Assembly: GCF_030651625.1 (NCBI RefSeq) | Contig: NZ_JAUSCF010000012.1 | Span: 84,544 to 148,543 of the forward strand | Direction of reading: 5' to 3' | Source: Hydrogenophaga sp. | Lineage (GTDB): Bacteria > Pseudomonadota > Gammaproteobacteria > Burkholderiales > Burkholderiaceae_C | Length of the DNA stretch: 64,000 nt | Shown here: one piece after another, positions 16,337 to 26,073 of the stretch | Numbering within the stretch: position 1 is the first letter of the stretch | Layout: each line of letters starts with the position of its first letter | The notes under the pieces: generated by a model | Seen by the model: the letters and a program-made list of their open reading frames with translations, nothing else | Databases searched by the model: none | Told to the model about the DNA's origin: nothing | Translations under genes and position numbers: made by a program

Positions 16337-18310
16337 ATGTTCCTAAGAAAATTTGCCATGCCCATCCTGGGCATGCCACGCCCGGCAAAACGCCTGATCG
16401 TGCTCTCAGTGGACGCCACACTTTGCGTGCTGTCTGTCTGGCTGGCGTACTACCTTCGCCTGGGCGAATGGGTCAAGCTGTCCGGTGATCCCTATTGGCA
16501 GCCTGGCTGGGCCGTGCTTGCGGCACTGGCCATTGCCCTGCCCCTGTTCGTGGTCAACGGCTTTTACCGCGCCATCTTCCGTTATTCCGGCCTGTCGGCG
16601 ATGGTCACCGTGGTCAAGACCATCGGCATCTTTGCCATTCTTTACGCCACCCTGTTCACAGCCATCGGTGTGCCTGGCGTGCCCCGCACCATTGGCATCA
16701 TTCAGCCCATGCTGCTTCTGCTGGGCGTTGGCACCTCCCGGGCGCTTGCAGGATTTTGGCTGGGCGGCCTGTACCAGAACCAGCTTAAACTGGCCGCGAT
16801 TCCACGGGTGCTGATTTACGGCGCTGGCAATGCTGGTCGCCAATTGGCGGCAGCCATGAGCAACAGCCACGAAATGCGTGTGGTGGGCTTCATGGACGAC
16901 GACGACCGTCTCCATGGTCATGTGCTCAATGGCCTGGCCATCTACAGTCCCGCTGATCTCCCTAGCCTTGTCGACACCTTGCAGGTCAGCACGGTGCTGC
17001 TGGCGATGCCATCTGCCAGCCGCCATCGTCGCAATGAAATCATTGAAGAGATGCGCCCAGTGCATGTGCTGGTGCGCACCTTGCCCAGCGTGAGCGAGCT
17101 GGCGCAAGGCAAGGTGAGCGTCTCCGACCTGCGGGAACTGGACATCGACGACCTGCTGGGTCGCGAACCGGTCAGTCCGAACCACATTCTGCTGGGCAAG
17201 AACATCACCGGCAAAGTGGTGCTGGTCACTGGCGCGGGCGGTTCCATTGGCAGCGAACTGTGTCGCCAGATCCTCAAGGTCGAACCCGCATCTCTGCTCC
17301 TGGTCGACCAGAGCGAGTTCGCACTGTACGAAGTGCATCAGGAGCTCAATGCCCGCCTGGACGGTTCGCAAGCCCGCCTCGTCCCGCTGTTGGCTTCAGT
17401 GCGGGACGCAGATCGCATGCGCGAGATCATGTCGACCTGGAAGCCAGACACGGTGTACCACGCGGCCGCATACAAGCACGTGCCGCTGGTGGAACACAAC
17501 CCGCTGGAAGGCATCAAGAACAACACCATCGGGACCATCACCGTGGCACAGGTGGCAGCCGAGTTTGATGTGGGCGATTTTGTGCTGATCAGCACCGACA
17601 AGGCTGTGCGCCCCACCAACATCATGGGCGCCAGCAAAAGACTGGCGGAAATGGCGCTGCAGGCCCTGGCCGACAAAGGCTCCCAGACCCGCTTCTCCAT
17701 GGTCCGTTTTGGCAACGTGCTCGGATCATCTGGCTCTGTGGTGCCCAAGTTTCGCCAGCAGGTGCGGGATGGTGGTCCGATCACCCTGACCCATCCGGAC
17801 ATCACCCGCTACTTCATGACCATTCCTGAAGCCGCACAGCTGGTGATTCAGGCGGGTGCCATGGCCAAAGGGGGCGACGTGTTCGTGCTGGACATGGGGG
17901 AGCCAGTCAGGATCATGGATCTCGCGACGCGCATGATCGAACTCTCTGGTCTGACCCTCAAAGACGACCAGAATCCAGATGGCGACATAGCCATTCAGAT
18001 CACTGGATTGCGCCCGGGCGAGAAGCTTTTTGAGGAACTGCTGATCGGTGACAATCCTAAGGCCACCTCGCACCCACTGATCATGAAAGCCCACGAGGAA
18101 TTCATCCCCTGGGATACCTTGCAGGTGCAGCTCAGAAGCTTCGAAGCGGCACTCGACGCCAACGATGTGGAACGCATGAAGAGCATGCTGGCACAGCTGG
18201 TAGCGGGCTACGAATCCAACAGCGATATCGTCGACTGGGTTTTCATGGAGCAGGAAGCAGAAGCTGCGCCCGTCCGACAAGCCGTTAAAGGCGCGTGGCG
18301 CTACCCATAG
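16337..18310 (+). CDS. wbpM: WbpM/FlaA1-type UDP-HexNAc 4,6-dehydratase, membrane-bound
   Basis: A 657-residue protein with four N-terminal membrane helices (about 18-130), a CoA-binding-like Rossmann domain with GAGNAGRQL (162-170), and a C-terminal SDR dehydratase domain with TGAGGSIGSEL (298-308). The catalytic region reads STDKAVRPTNIMGASKR, in which Met replaces the usual SDR tyrosine (MxxxK), a feature of WbpM-type inverting or retaining C6 dehydratases. It makes UDP-4-keto-6-deoxy-HexNAc, precursor of QuiNAc, FucNAc or bacillosamine-type sugars. The epimerase at 5878 could act on its product. Length is as expected for the family. Confidence 0.92.
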   Translation: MFLRKFAMPILGMPRPAKRLIVLSVDATLCVLSVWLAYYLRLGEWVKLSGDPYWQPGWAVLAALAIALPLFVVNGFYRAIFRYSGLSAMVTVVKTIGIFAILYATLFTAIGVPGVPRTIGIIQPMLLLLGVGTSRALAGFWLGGLYQNQLKLAAIPRVLIYGAGNAGRQLAAAMSNSHEMRVVGFMDDDDRLHGHVLNGLAIYSPADLPSLVDTLQVSTVLLAMPSASRHRRNEIIEEMRPVHVLVRTLPSVSELAQGKVSVSDLRELDIDDLLGREPVSPNHILLGKNITGKVVLVTGAGGSIGSELCRQILKVEPASLLLVDQSEFALYEVHQELNARLDGSQARLVPLLASVRDADRMREIMSTWKPDTVYHAAAYKHVPLVEHNPLEGIKNNTIGTITVAQVAAEFDVGDFVLISTDKAVRPTNIMGASKRLAEMALQALADKGSQTRFSMVRFGNVLGSSGSVVPKFRQQVRDGGPITLTHPDITRYFMTIPEAAQLVIQAGAMAKGGDVFVLDMGEPVRIMDLATRMIELSGLTLKDDQNPDGDIAIQITGLRPGEKLFEELLIGDNPKATSHPLIMKAHEEFIPWDTLQVQLRSFEAALDANDVERMKSMLAQLVAGYESNSDIVDWVFMEQEAEAAPVRQAVKGAWRYP

Positions 18311-18377
18311 CGGTACTCACCTGCACAATAGCTTGAAGGGCTTGCCGTTTTTGAAGAGAAAGCAAGAATCCTGAGAT

Positions 18378-19631
18378 TCAGGCCGCTTGCTTCTGCTCGG
18401 TTGGAAGCCCGGCTGACGCCATCAGCAGCGCGGTGAAGAGAATGAAAAAATGGCTTTCGGTCGACAGCCAGAACGAACTGTGTGTCATGTTGGACACCAA
18501 CATCACGGCCATAAAGGACAACATCAACGCCCTGTGTGCAGGTGGGTGTCGAAATGACTGCCGCACGATTGCCCACAAGAACCAGGCAAAAACCAGCAAA
18601 CCCAGCAGACCCAGTTCAAACAGAAAGAATAGGAACTGGTTGTGCGGATGCGGGCAAATGGTGGCGCACATTTCAGGGCTCTCGAAATGGGCAGCGGCAA
18701 ATACAGGATACGAGCCGGTCCCTGAGCCCAACCATGGGTGCTCGCGAATCTGCTGAACCGAGAAATGCCACACCTGCACTCGAGCGCCCACCGAAGTGAC
18801 GTTCGACGGGCTGCTGTTTCGGGCTTCTTCCCATGCCTGAAGCGTGCGTTGCTGGAACTGGCTCGAAGAGGCAAAGACCACAACCAGTATCAGCAAGCCG
18901 GCACCCAGCACCACCCCCAGCATGCGTGGGCGACAAGCCAGGGCCACGATTGCAAAAACCACCACCGACAGCACCAGACTCAGGTAGCCGGTTCGGCCGA
19001 CCGACAAGAACAACACACTGGCCGCGGCCAGTACCGCCACGCCAATCCAGAGCGCGCGGCCAACAGTGGCTTTCGATTTCACGGCCCAAAACAGCGCGGT
19101 GCAAGTGAAGAAGGCCATCATGATCCCTTGCGAGATGTGATCCTTGAACACGGTGTGATCGACGCCGAAACCCTTGTTCTTGGTGCTCGACCAAGGCAGT
19201 TCAAACCAGACATTCAACCAGGTCGATGCGAGCGTGAAAAGCATGGCGACAGCAAACGCCTGCCAACAGCGCTTACGCATTTCGGCGCTGGCAAGCAGAA
19301 ACAGAAACACGGGTAGCAGGACCAGTTTGAAATATTTCCGAAGATAGTCCCGAAACTCGCTCCAGTCCGCCGGCGACCAGAGCGTCGCCACGACCATGAC
19401 CAACACCAGACTTGCCGCCGGTAGCACAACCGGGTTCCGCAACATCTGGACCAGTTCCGCTCGGGCATGTGCATCTGTCAGCCGTACGCATGCCAAAAGC
19501 ACGGTCAACGCCAACGTTGTGTTGGCCAAGGCCACCGATAGCGGAAACGCGAAATACGCAAAGACGAGGCAATACGCCGGTGCAATAGTCAGCAGCGCTC
19601 GCATGCTCTGGTCTGGACAACCTGAATTCAT
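18378..19631 (-). CDS. O-antigen ligase-like protein (Wzy_C domain)
   Basis: A 417-residue membrane protein with about eleven hydrophobic segments. The large periplasmic loop contains HPWLGSGTGSYP and CPHPHNQFLFFLFELGLLGL; the conserved HN(Q) and the G(L/I)G pattern are typical of the Wzy_C superfamily, which includes WaaL ligases and Wzy polymerases. Length and proximity to core-type glycosyltransferases favour a ligase joining O-antigen to lipid A-core, but a polymerase cannot be excluded. Start is ATG 19631; ATG 19604 is an alternative. It converges on the wbpM-like gene with a 67-bp gap that shows no strong terminator. Confidence 0.8.
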   Translation of the reverse strand: MNSGCPDQSMRALLTIAPAYCLVFAYFAFPLSVALANTTLALTVLLACVRLTDAHARAELVQMLRNPVVLPAASLVLVMVVATLWSPADWSEFRDYLRKYFKLVLLPVFLFLLASAEMRKRCWQAFAVAMLFTLASTWLNVWFELPWSSTKNKGFGVDHTVFKDHISQGIMMAFFTCTALFWAVKSKATVGRALWIGVAVLAAASVLFLSVGRTGYLSLVLSVVVFAIVALACRPRMLGVVLGAGLLILVVVFASSSQFQQRTLQAWEEARNSSPSNVTSVGARVQVWHFSVQQIREHPWLGSGTGSYPVFAAAHFESPEMCATICPHPHNQFLFFLFELGLLGLLVFAWFLWAIVRQSFRHPPAHRALMLSFMAVMLVSNMTHSSFWLSTESHFFILFTALLMASAGLPTEQKQAA

Positions 19632-19744
19632 TTCTCAAAAATCCATTCGATATCTGGAACAACCGGTACATCGGCCATTTGTCTGCTGTCGATGGGCTGG
19701 GAATCCCTTAAGCATTTGGCCCCTATCGTGAAGCTGACGCACCC

Positions 19745-20539
19745 CTACCGCTTGACCACGGCGGTGTCCTCTTGGGGTGGGTCGTATTCCAGAATGGCGT
19801 ACCTGAAGAAGCACTCCAGTGCCACCACCAGACAAAAGAGGAAGCCTTGCGGTCCACAAAGGAACCCGCGCCTGAGTACATAGAACCGTACAAAGTTGGT
19901 GGCTGCAGAACCCAGTCCTCGCCAGATACCCCCTCTTTTGCCTGCTTGCTCCCTGCGCCGCGCACCCAGTTGAGCGTATTGAGCGAGCTTGAGCAGGCTC
20001 TCGTAGACAGTGTCGCGCGAAAAATGCAGCAACCGGCCCTTGAACACGTGCATGGGAACCGTCTCGTCCCTCAGCTGCGCGTATTCATGGACCACACCCT
20101 TGAACTCCAGAACGTTGTGGGTGCGAAACAGGCGTTTGACGCCGCCGGCGGTCTTCGCCATGCGGCTGAGTGCCTTGCCAAACGCAACCTGGTCCCAGTA
20201 GACCTTCCACGCAGCGTTCTCGCCCGAGGCCACCGCTTGTTGTATTTCGCGACGCAACTCATCGGTGATGACCTCGTCAGCATCGAGAAAAAAGAAATAG
20301 TCGCATCGCACCAACGGAAGCATCCGGTTTCGCTGAACCGCAAAACCCTGCCAGTCGGGCAACATATGCACCTCCGCGCCCATGCGGGAAGCGATGTCAC
20401 GCGTCGCGTCTGTGCTGCCGCTGTCGATCACGACAATCTGGTCGGCGAAACTGGCACTCTCGATACACCGGGCGATCCGGCGCTCCTCATTCAGCGTCAG
20501 AATGCCCACACACAGCCGGTTGGCAGGCGACTCAATCAT
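19745..20539 (-). CDS. GT2 LPS core glycosyltransferase (WaaE/KdtX-like)
   Basis: A 264-residue GT2 protein. GILTLNEERRIARCIES, then VVIDSGSTD, FAVQRNRML and FFFLDADE closely follow the WaaE/KdtX/LgtF pattern of enzymes that add a beta-linked glucose or related residue to the inner-core heptose. Near the C-terminus, residues about 220-245 are hydrophobic, which may give membrane association. It overlaps the upstream GT2 gene by 8 nt. The family assignment is fairly firm; the sugar and linkage are inferred. Confidence 0.85.
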   Translation of the reverse strand: MIESPANRLCVGILTLNEERRIARCIESASFADQIVVIDSGSTDATRDIASRMGAEVHMLPDWQGFAVQRNRMLPLVRCDYFFFLDADEVITDELRREIQQAVASGENAAWKVYWDQVAFGKALSRMAKTAGGVKRLFRTHNVLEFKGVVHEYAQLRDETVPMHVFKGRLLHFSRDTVYESLLKLAQYAQLGARRREQAGKRGGIWRGLGSAATNFVRFYVLRRGFLCGPQGFLFCLVVALECFFRYAILEYDPPQEDTAVVKR

Positions 20540-21422
20540 CGATTTTCCAACTTTTCAGACCCCTCCAGCGACCCAGCATCCTGGCCACCAAACGGGGAAC
20601 AAACGCCAGCATGCGAATTGGCAATGCGACGCTGGTGGTGACCAACAACTTGCGCCGCAGTTGCAGTGCCTCTGCGATCGACCTGTGTTTGGCCGTGAAG
20701 GTCAACTTGGACTGGGCGTGATGAAAGCCGCGGCTGTACTCGTTCCGCCAAGGTCTGCTGCCCTTGCTGGAACTCCGGGAGCGGTGGATCGCCTTGACCT
20801 CCGGCACCAACACCATGGCCAGGCCCGCCTGGAACAGGCGAAGGCACAGGTCATCGTCTTCGTAATAGAGAAAAAAACGCTCGTCAAAAAAGCCGATCTG
20901 CTGAAAACGCTCCATCCGCAGGAGCATGGCAGCGCCACACACAAAGCCCACACAGGTCATGCCAGTGGCAGGTGGCCCAATCGAATTCCACACCGTCTTG
21001 GGCCACCGGTAGTTGACCTCCAACTTGCCTGTCGGGCTGGCCAACTGTGGTGCGAACAAGGCAGCGTCGACCATGTTGCGCGCTGCCATCAGCAGTGTGC
21101 CAAGGCCCTCGGCTGAAAGCTCGCAGTCCGGGTTCAATAACAGGGCAAACGGTGTTTGCACCAAGGCCAGCGCACGGTTGTTGGCAGCGCCAAATCCGAG
21201 GTTTCGCTCATGCTCAAGGACGCGCGCCCTTGGCCAGCGCTGACGCGCAAGCGTCGGTGTTCCATCGGCGCTTGCGTTGTCGGAGACGATCACGTGGGGA
21301 CACGAGCCCAGCAGGCCATCAAGCTCGGCAATGCAATGCGCACTTTCATGGGTGACCACCACCACCGTGACGTCTGCCAGGGCGCTGACCGCCTCTCCAG
21401 GAGACTGCATCGGATCGCTCAC
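20532..21422 (-). CDS. GT2 rhamnosyltransferase-like protein (WbbL/RfbF type)
   Basis: A 296-residue GT2 protein. VTVVVVTHESA, VIVSDNASADGT, RNLGFGAANNRAL and LLLNPDCEL mark the nucleotide-sugar site; FDERFFLYYEDDDLCLRL is the acceptor-side motif common to dTDP-rhamnosyl transferases. It would act at the cytoplasmic membrane during core or O-chain assembly. Two start codons (21422 and 21410) are possible. It is followed by the WaaE-like gene in an 8-nt overlap and preceded by the phosphomannomutase gene (15-bp gap), so the three are probably cotranscribed. Confidence 0.8.
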   Translation of the reverse strand: MSDPMQSPGEAVSALADVTVVVVTHESAHCIAELDGLLGSCPHVIVSDNASADGTPTLARQRWPRARVLEHERNLGFGAANNRALALVQTPFALLLNPDCELSAEGLGTLLMAARNMVDAALFAPQLASPTGKLEVNYRWPKTVWNSIGPPATGMTCVGFVCGAAMLLRMERFQQIGFFDERFFLYYEDDDLCLRLFQAGLAMVLVPEVKAIHRSRSSSKGSRPWRNEYSRGFHHAQSKLTFTAKHRSIAEALQLRRKLLVTTSVALPIRMLAFVPRLVARMLGRWRGLKSWKIDD

Positions 21423-21437
21423 AACCTTCCCGAAGCC

Positions 21438-22820
21438 TCAGTGAGCGCTGGCACCCACGATGGCGTCCGGCTTTGCCGCTTTCAGCAGACTCAGCATGGC
21501 CAATTCGATGCGGTGCAAGGCCTCAGGCGTGTGGCCCTCAAAACGCAGCACCAATACCGGCGTGGTATTCGATGCACGTATCAAACCAAAGCCATCAGGC
21601 CAGTCCACGCGAACGCCGTCGATGGTGGACACCTTGGCGGGGGCCTCAAAGTGCGCCATCGCCACGAGCTTCTCGACAACCGCATGTGGCTCACCTTCAG
21701 CACAAGCCACGTTGAGTTCCGGTGTGCTGTGGCTGGTGGGCAGCGCATTGAGCACCGCATTCCCATCCGGGCTGCGACTCAGGATTTCCAGCAGGCGAGC
21801 TCCGGCATAGGTGCCGTCATCAAACCCGTACCAGCGTTCCTTGAAGAAAATGTGGCCACTCATCTCGCCGCCCAGGGGGCTGTCCAGCTCCTTCATGCGG
21901 GCCTTGATCAGCGAATGACCGGTCTTGTAGATATGGGGCACCCCACCGGCGGCCTCAATGGCCGGGGCCAGGCGCTGTGAGCACTTCACGTCGAAGACGA
22001 TATCGCCTCCGGGCACACGGGACAGCACATCCTGGGCAAACAGGATCATCTGCCGGTCAGGGTAGATGTTGTTGCCTTCCTTGGTGACGATGCCAAGCCG
22101 GTCACCGTCACCATCGAAAGCCAGGCCGAGTTCGGCATCGGTTTCGCGCAGGACACGCATCACATCGCGCAGGTTTTCGGGCTTGCTGGGGTCAGGGTGG
22201 TGGTTCGGGAAGTTGCCATCCACTTCGCTGAACAGCTCGATCACCTCGCATCCCAGTGCCCGGAACAGCGCAGGGGCCGATGCGCCAGCCACACCGTTGC
22301 CGCAATCCACCACGATCTTCATCGGACGCGCGAGCTTGACGTCACCGACAATGCGGTCGCGGTAAGCCGCTCCCACATTGATCAGCCGCACTTTTCCACC
22401 CTCTGCGTGCTGGCCTGCATCGGTCTCGATGCACCGGCGAAGTGCCTGAATCGTCTCTCCATAGATGGCCCTGCCCGCCAGTACCATCTTGAAGCCGTTG
22501 TAGTCCTTCGGGTTGTGGCTGCCCGTCACCTGGATCCCGCTGGAGCACAGGGTGTTCGCCGCAAAGTACAGCATCGGCGTCGTGGCCAGACCGATATCGA
22601 TCACATCGATGCCGGCCGCAACCAACCCTTTGATGAGCGCAGCCGAAAGGGATGGTCCGCTGAGGCGCCCGTCCCGGCCCACCGCCACCGTTTGCTCTCC
22701 CAGTCGGCGGGCTTCGGTACCGAATGCCAGCCCCAAGGCCTCTGCCACTGATTCGTCTACCGTGGAGGGCACGATGCCCCGAATGTCGTAGGCCTTGAAG
22801 ATCGACGATGCAACTTGCAT
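21438..22820 (-). CDS. algC: Phosphomannomutase/phosphoglucomutase (AlgC type)
   Basis: A 460-residue alpha-D-phosphohexomutase. FKAYDIRGIVP opens the protein; TGSHNPKDYNGFK carries the phosphoserine (Ser101); LAFDGDGDRLGIV is the metal-binding loop; GGEMSGHIFF is the sugar-binding loop; RASNTTPVLVLRFEG near the end is the phosphate-binding motif. It interconverts hexose 6- and 1-phosphates to feed GDP-mannose, UDP-glucose or dTDP-sugars into glycan synthesis. Length and motif order are normal for the AlgC/PMM-PGM group. It is divergent from the Ada/AlkA gene. Confidence 0.92.
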   Translation of the reverse strand: MQVASSIFKAYDIRGIVPSTVDESVAEALGLAFGTEARRLGEQTVAVGRDGRLSGPSLSAALIKGLVAAGIDVIDIGLATTPMLYFAANTLCSSGIQVTGSHNPKDYNGFKMVLAGRAIYGETIQALRRCIETDAGQHAEGGKVRLINVGAAYRDRIVGDVKLARPMKIVVDCGNGVAGASAPALFRALGCEVIELFSEVDGNFPNHHPDPSKPENLRDVMRVLRETDAELGLAFDGDGDRLGIVTKEGNNIYPDRQMILFAQDVLSRVPGGDIVFDVKCSQRLAPAIEAAGGVPHIYKTGHSLIKARMKELDSPLGGEMSGHIFFKERWYGFDDGTYAGARLLEILSRSPDGNAVLNALPTSHSTPELNVACAEGEPHAVVEKLVAMAHFEAPAKVSTIDGVRVDWPDGFGLIRASNTTPVLVLRFEGHTPEALHRIELAMLSLLKAAKPDAIVGASAH

Positions 22821-22952
22821 ATGGTGGTTTCCCGATGCGGTGGTAACCCAGCATTGTAGGTGGGTTGCCTTACAGGATCCCCCTTGCAGCAGGCCCGCTC
22901 ACGCGTCCGGAAATGGCCAGCCGACGGTCAGCGGAAACCGTACCATGGGCGC

Positions 22953-24485
22953 ATGAGTGCTCCTTCGCCAACCCAGGATGTCACCCGCTACAGGGCACTT
23001 TGCTCGAAGGATGCGCGGTTCGACGGCGGCTTCTTTGTGGGCGTCACTTCCACCGGCATCTACTGCCGACCGGTTTGCCGGGTGCGCACGCCCAGGCTCG
23101 AAAACTGCCGCTTCTTTGATCTGGCTGCCCAGGCAGAAAAGGCCGGCTTTCGTCCGTGCCTGCGGTGCCGACCGGAACTGGCACCACGCCACAGGCACTG
23201 GACCACGACGGATGCCACACTGATTCTTGCCCAACAGGCCACCCTGTTGCTGGATGACCCAGGCACCTGGCTGGACCTGGCAGCAGAGCGAACACGAATC
23301 GCCGCCGTGGCGACGCGCCTGGGCGTGAGCGACCGACACCTGCGGCGGGTTTTCGAAATGCATCTGGGTGTCTCGCCCCATCAATACCTGCAAACCTGCC
23401 GCTTGCTGGCGGCCAAGCAGTTGTTGACCGACACGCGTCTGCCTGTCAGCGATGTGGCGCTGGCCAGCGGCTTCGCCAGCTTGCGCCGTTTCAACGCGGC
23501 ATTTGTCGCCCACTACCGCATCAACCCGACACAGATGCGCCGCGATCCTGCGACTTCGATTGCGCCTGTCGATGGAACTCAGAGCGTTCGTCTTGCATGG
23601 CGACCGCCACTCGATGCAAGCCACATGATGAAGTTCTTTGAGGATCGCCAGCTCGATGGTATCGAGAGTTTCCAGACGTCACCCGAAAGCAGCTTCAAGC
23701 GCACCGTTCGCCTGACGGTGGCCGGGCGGACCCATGTCGGCTGGATTGCCGGAAAATGGGAAGTCGACACACACCTGCTGCTGCTTGAAGTCAGCGACGG
23801 ACTTCAAAAGGCACTGCCCAGCGTGATCCGACGTGTGCGCACCCTGTTCGATCTTGACGCAGACCCTGCGCCGATCAATGCCGTGCTTCAACGCGACTTC
23901 CCCAGCGGCAATGGACTTCGCGTGCCAGGCTGTTTCGACGGGTTTGAGCTGGCGGTCCGCGCGGTGCTGGGACAACAGGTCACGGTGGGCGCGGCGCGTA
24001 CCTTGGCCGCTCGGGTGGTCCAGCAGTGGGGTGACCCGATTGCCACGCCCGACCCAGCCATCAATCGCCTGTTTCCAACGGCGCAAGCGCTGGCACAGGC
24101 AGACGAGAACGTGCTGGGCACTCTGGGCATCGTGCGACAACGTCAGCTTGCGCTGAAATCGCTCGCCCAGGCCGTGCTGGCAGGCCAGGTCGACTTGAAC
24201 CCTTCCAGCACGACCCCAGACACACTGCAGGTGCTGCAAAGCTTGCCAGGCATCGGCCCATGGACCGCACAGTACATCGCCATGAGAGCACTGAGGTGGC
24301 CAGACGCATGGCCGGAAGGCGATGTGGCGCTTGTCAAAGCGCTTGGTCTGGAAAAACCTCGAAACCAGGCGGCACGGCACGCAGCCGAGCGGCTCGCCGA
24401 GCGCTGGCAACCTTGGCGCAGCTACGCAGTGATCCGGGCCTGGGCCGGCACCTACCACCCCTCGCACGCCACATCCAATGTCTGA
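22953..24485 (+). CDS. alkA: Ada-AlkA fusion: alkylation-response regulator and 3-methyladenine DNA glycosylase
   Basis: A 510-residue fusion. Residues 1-80 are the Ada zinc domain with Cys38 in GIYCRPVC plus Cys42, Cys69 and Cys72 (PCLRC); Cys38 is the methylphosphotriester acceptor in Ada. Residues about 95-185 are an AraC-type helix-turn-helix; about 205-310 an AlkA N-terminal domain; about 320-505 the HhH-GPD glycosylase with LPGIGPWTAQYIAMRAL and the downstream catalytic Asp in WPEGDVAL. It should sense methyl damage, activate repair genes and excise alkylated bases. ATG 22953 gives a standard Ada N-terminus. It overlaps ogt by 8 nt. Confidence 0.9.
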   Translation: MSAPSPTQDVTRYRALCSKDARFDGGFFVGVTSTGIYCRPVCRVRTPRLENCRFFDLAAQAEKAGFRPCLRCRPELAPRHRHWTTTDATLILAQQATLLLDDPGTWLDLAAERTRIAAVATRLGVSDRHLRRVFEMHLGVSPHQYLQTCRLLAAKQLLTDTRLPVSDVALASGFASLRRFNAAFVAHYRINPTQMRRDPATSIAPVDGTQSVRLAWRPPLDASHMMKFFEDRQLDGIESFQTSPESSFKRTVRLTVAGRTHVGWIAGKWEVDTHLLLLEVSDGLQKALPSVIRRVRTLFDLDADPAPINAVLQRDFPSGNGLRVPGCFDGFELAVRAVLGQQVTVGAARTLAARVVQQWGDPIATPDPAINRLFPTAQALAQADENVLGTLGIVRQRQLALKSLAQAVLAGQVDLNPSSTTPDTLQVLQSLPGIGPWTAQYIAMRALRWPDAWPEGDVALVKALGLEKPRNQAARHAAERLAERWQPWRSYAVIRAWAGTYHPSHATSNV

Positions 24486-24993
24486 CACCATGACCATCCT
24501 TGCAACACACACCGTTTCATCACCCTTGGGCCCGATTCTGCTGGCGGCCAGCCCGAATGGCCTTCGCGGCGCCTGGTTCACCGAACAGGCACACCGACCG
24601 ACAGCCGCAATGATTGCCCAATGGGAGGCACAGCCTGAACACCCGGTGCTGCTCGCCGCTGCGACACAACTGAACAACTACTTTCATGGCGATCGCCAGA
24701 CATTTGACTTGCCACTGGACCTGACCGCCGGGACGGCATTTCAGATCTCGGCGTGGTCAACCCTGTTGCAGATTGCATGGGGAAGCACCATCAGCTATGG
24801 GGAACTGGCCCAGCGCATGGGCAAGCCCGCGGCAGTGAGGGCCGCCGGCACTGCCATCGGGCGCAACCCGCTATGTATCTTCGTGCCATGCCACCGTGTG
24901 ATAGGCAGCAACGGTTCGCTCACAGGCTATGCTGGCGGGCTGCACCGCAAACAGGCGCTGCTGCAACTGGAACAACGCCGCACCCTGATTTGA
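24478..24993 (+). CDS. ogt: Methylated-DNA-[protein]-cysteine S-methyltransferase
   Basis: A 171-residue suicide repair protein. FQISAWSTLLQIAWGSTISYGELA is the DNA-binding helix region and IFVPCHRVIGSNGSLTGYAGG carries the active-site Cys in PCHRV. It removes methyl groups from O6-methylguanine and O4-methylthymine in DNA. It starts inside the Ada/AlkA gene (ATG 24478; ATG 24490 is also possible), so the two are cotranscribed and probably under Ada control. Length and motifs are normal. Confidence 0.93.
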   Translation: MSDTMTILATHTVSSPLGPILLAASPNGLRGAWFTEQAHRPTAAMIAQWEAQPEHPVLLAAATQLNNYFHGDRQTFDLPLDLTAGTAFQISAWSTLLQIAWGSTISYGELAQRMGKPAAVRAAGTAIGRNPLCIFVPCHRVIGSNGSLTGYAGGLHRKQALLQLEQRRTLI

Positions 24994-25025
24994 TGTGGCT
25001 TGAACTGACGATCGAAGCCTGATAC

Positions 25026-25949
25026 ATGCCTGCGCTGTTGATTGCCGAGTTTTTCCTGCTGGCCGCTCTGTGGGGCGCATCGTTTCTGTTCATGCGCATG
25101 GGCGCCGCGGAATTCGGCCCGTTGCCCACGGCCGGCCTCCGAGTGGGTCTGGCCGCCGCATTTCTGCTGCCCGCGTTTCTGGTCAAAGGCGTCTGGGCGG
25201 ACTTCCGCGAAAGGGCTGGAGCGATCCTTTTCGTCGGCTTGTTGAACTCGGCACTCCCGTTCGCGCTTTTTGCATTCGCCGTGATGCACATCACGACCGG
25301 CCTGACTTCCATCCTGAATGCAACCGTGCCACTTTCTGGGGCCCTGGTTGCCTGGATCTGGCTGCGTGAACGACCAAGCAAATCCCGCATGGCAGGTTTG
25401 CTGCTCGGTTTTGCAGGAGTCTGTCTGCTGGTGCTCGGCAAGTCCGGCTTTGATGCCTCTGGTCGCCCTGCCACAGACAACACAGCACTCACCTTGCTGG
25501 CCATGGGTGCCGCGCTGCTGGCCACCTTTTGCTACGGCATGGCGGCCAGCTTCACCAAGCGCTATCTTCATGGCGCACACCCTCTGGCCACAGCCACGGG
25601 CAGCCAGATTGGCGCCTCAATGGGGCTCGCGCTGCCAACCGCCCTGCTCTGGCCAGCGCAGCCTGTCAGCACGAGTGCCTGGACGGCCATGCTGGCCGTG
25701 GCACTGCTGTGCACCGCGCTGGCGTACGTGCTGTTCTTCCGGATCATTGCCAGAGCGGGCCCGAGCAAAGCCCTGACCGTGACCTTTCTCGTCCCCGTGT
25801 TTGCCTTGCTCTACGGTGCGATTTTCCTGGCTGAGTCCGTCACGATCTGGATGGTGGGTTGTGGCGTCGTCATCCTGTGCGGCACCTTGCTGGCCACGGG
25901 ATTGCTGAAACTTCGGTGGCTGGATTCAACGCGATACCCTCAGCAATAG
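25026..25949 (+). CDS. EamA/DMT-family transporter
   Basis: A 307-residue protein with ten predicted membrane helices arranged as two EamA repeats; ALWGASFLFMRMGA at the start and VALLCTALAYVLFFRIIARAG in the second half are typical of the drug/metabolite transporter superfamily. It probably exports a metabolite; no substrate can be read from the sequence. It follows ogt by 32 bp in the same direction. It is the last chromosomal gene before the tRNA-Asp attachment site. Confidence 0.85.
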   Translation: MPALLIAEFFLLAALWGASFLFMRMGAAEFGPLPTAGLRVGLAAAFLLPAFLVKGVWADFRERAGAILFVGLLNSALPFALFAFAVMHITTGLTSILNATVPLSGALVAWIWLRERPSKSRMAGLLLGFAGVCLLVLGKSGFDASGRPATDNTALTLLAMGAALLATFCYGMAASFTKRYLHGAHPLATATGSQIGASMGLALPTALLWPAQPVSTSAWTAMLAVALLCTALAYVLFFRIIARAGPSKALTVTFLVPVFALLYGAIFLAESVTIWMVGCGVVILCGTLLATGLLKLRWLDSTRYPQQ

Positions 25950-26026
25950 GGACGACAGTTGGGTATCGATGGCGCGAATCTTCCTGAAGGCTGACCGGAT
26001 TCGAGGGCATCCAGCAAGTCAGAAAC

Positions 26027-26063
26027 AAAAAAGCCGTTGAAGATTCTTCATCTTCAACGGCTT
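26027..26063 (-). terminator. Rho-independent terminator of the tRNA-Asp transcript
   Basis: A perfect 14-bp inverted repeat (26031-26044 with 26050-26063, 5-nt loop) is followed on the minus strand by a run of six T (26027-26032). It lies 11 bp beyond the CCA end of the minus-strand tRNA-Asp sequence, as expected for its native terminator. It could also stop plus-strand transcription from the transporter gene. Confidence 0.85.
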
Positions 26064-26073
26064 GATGCCTTAC

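Noticed and set aside
18311..18377. Terminator between the wbpM-like and ligase-like genes
   Set aside because: Only weak 5-bp stems without a T-run on either strand.
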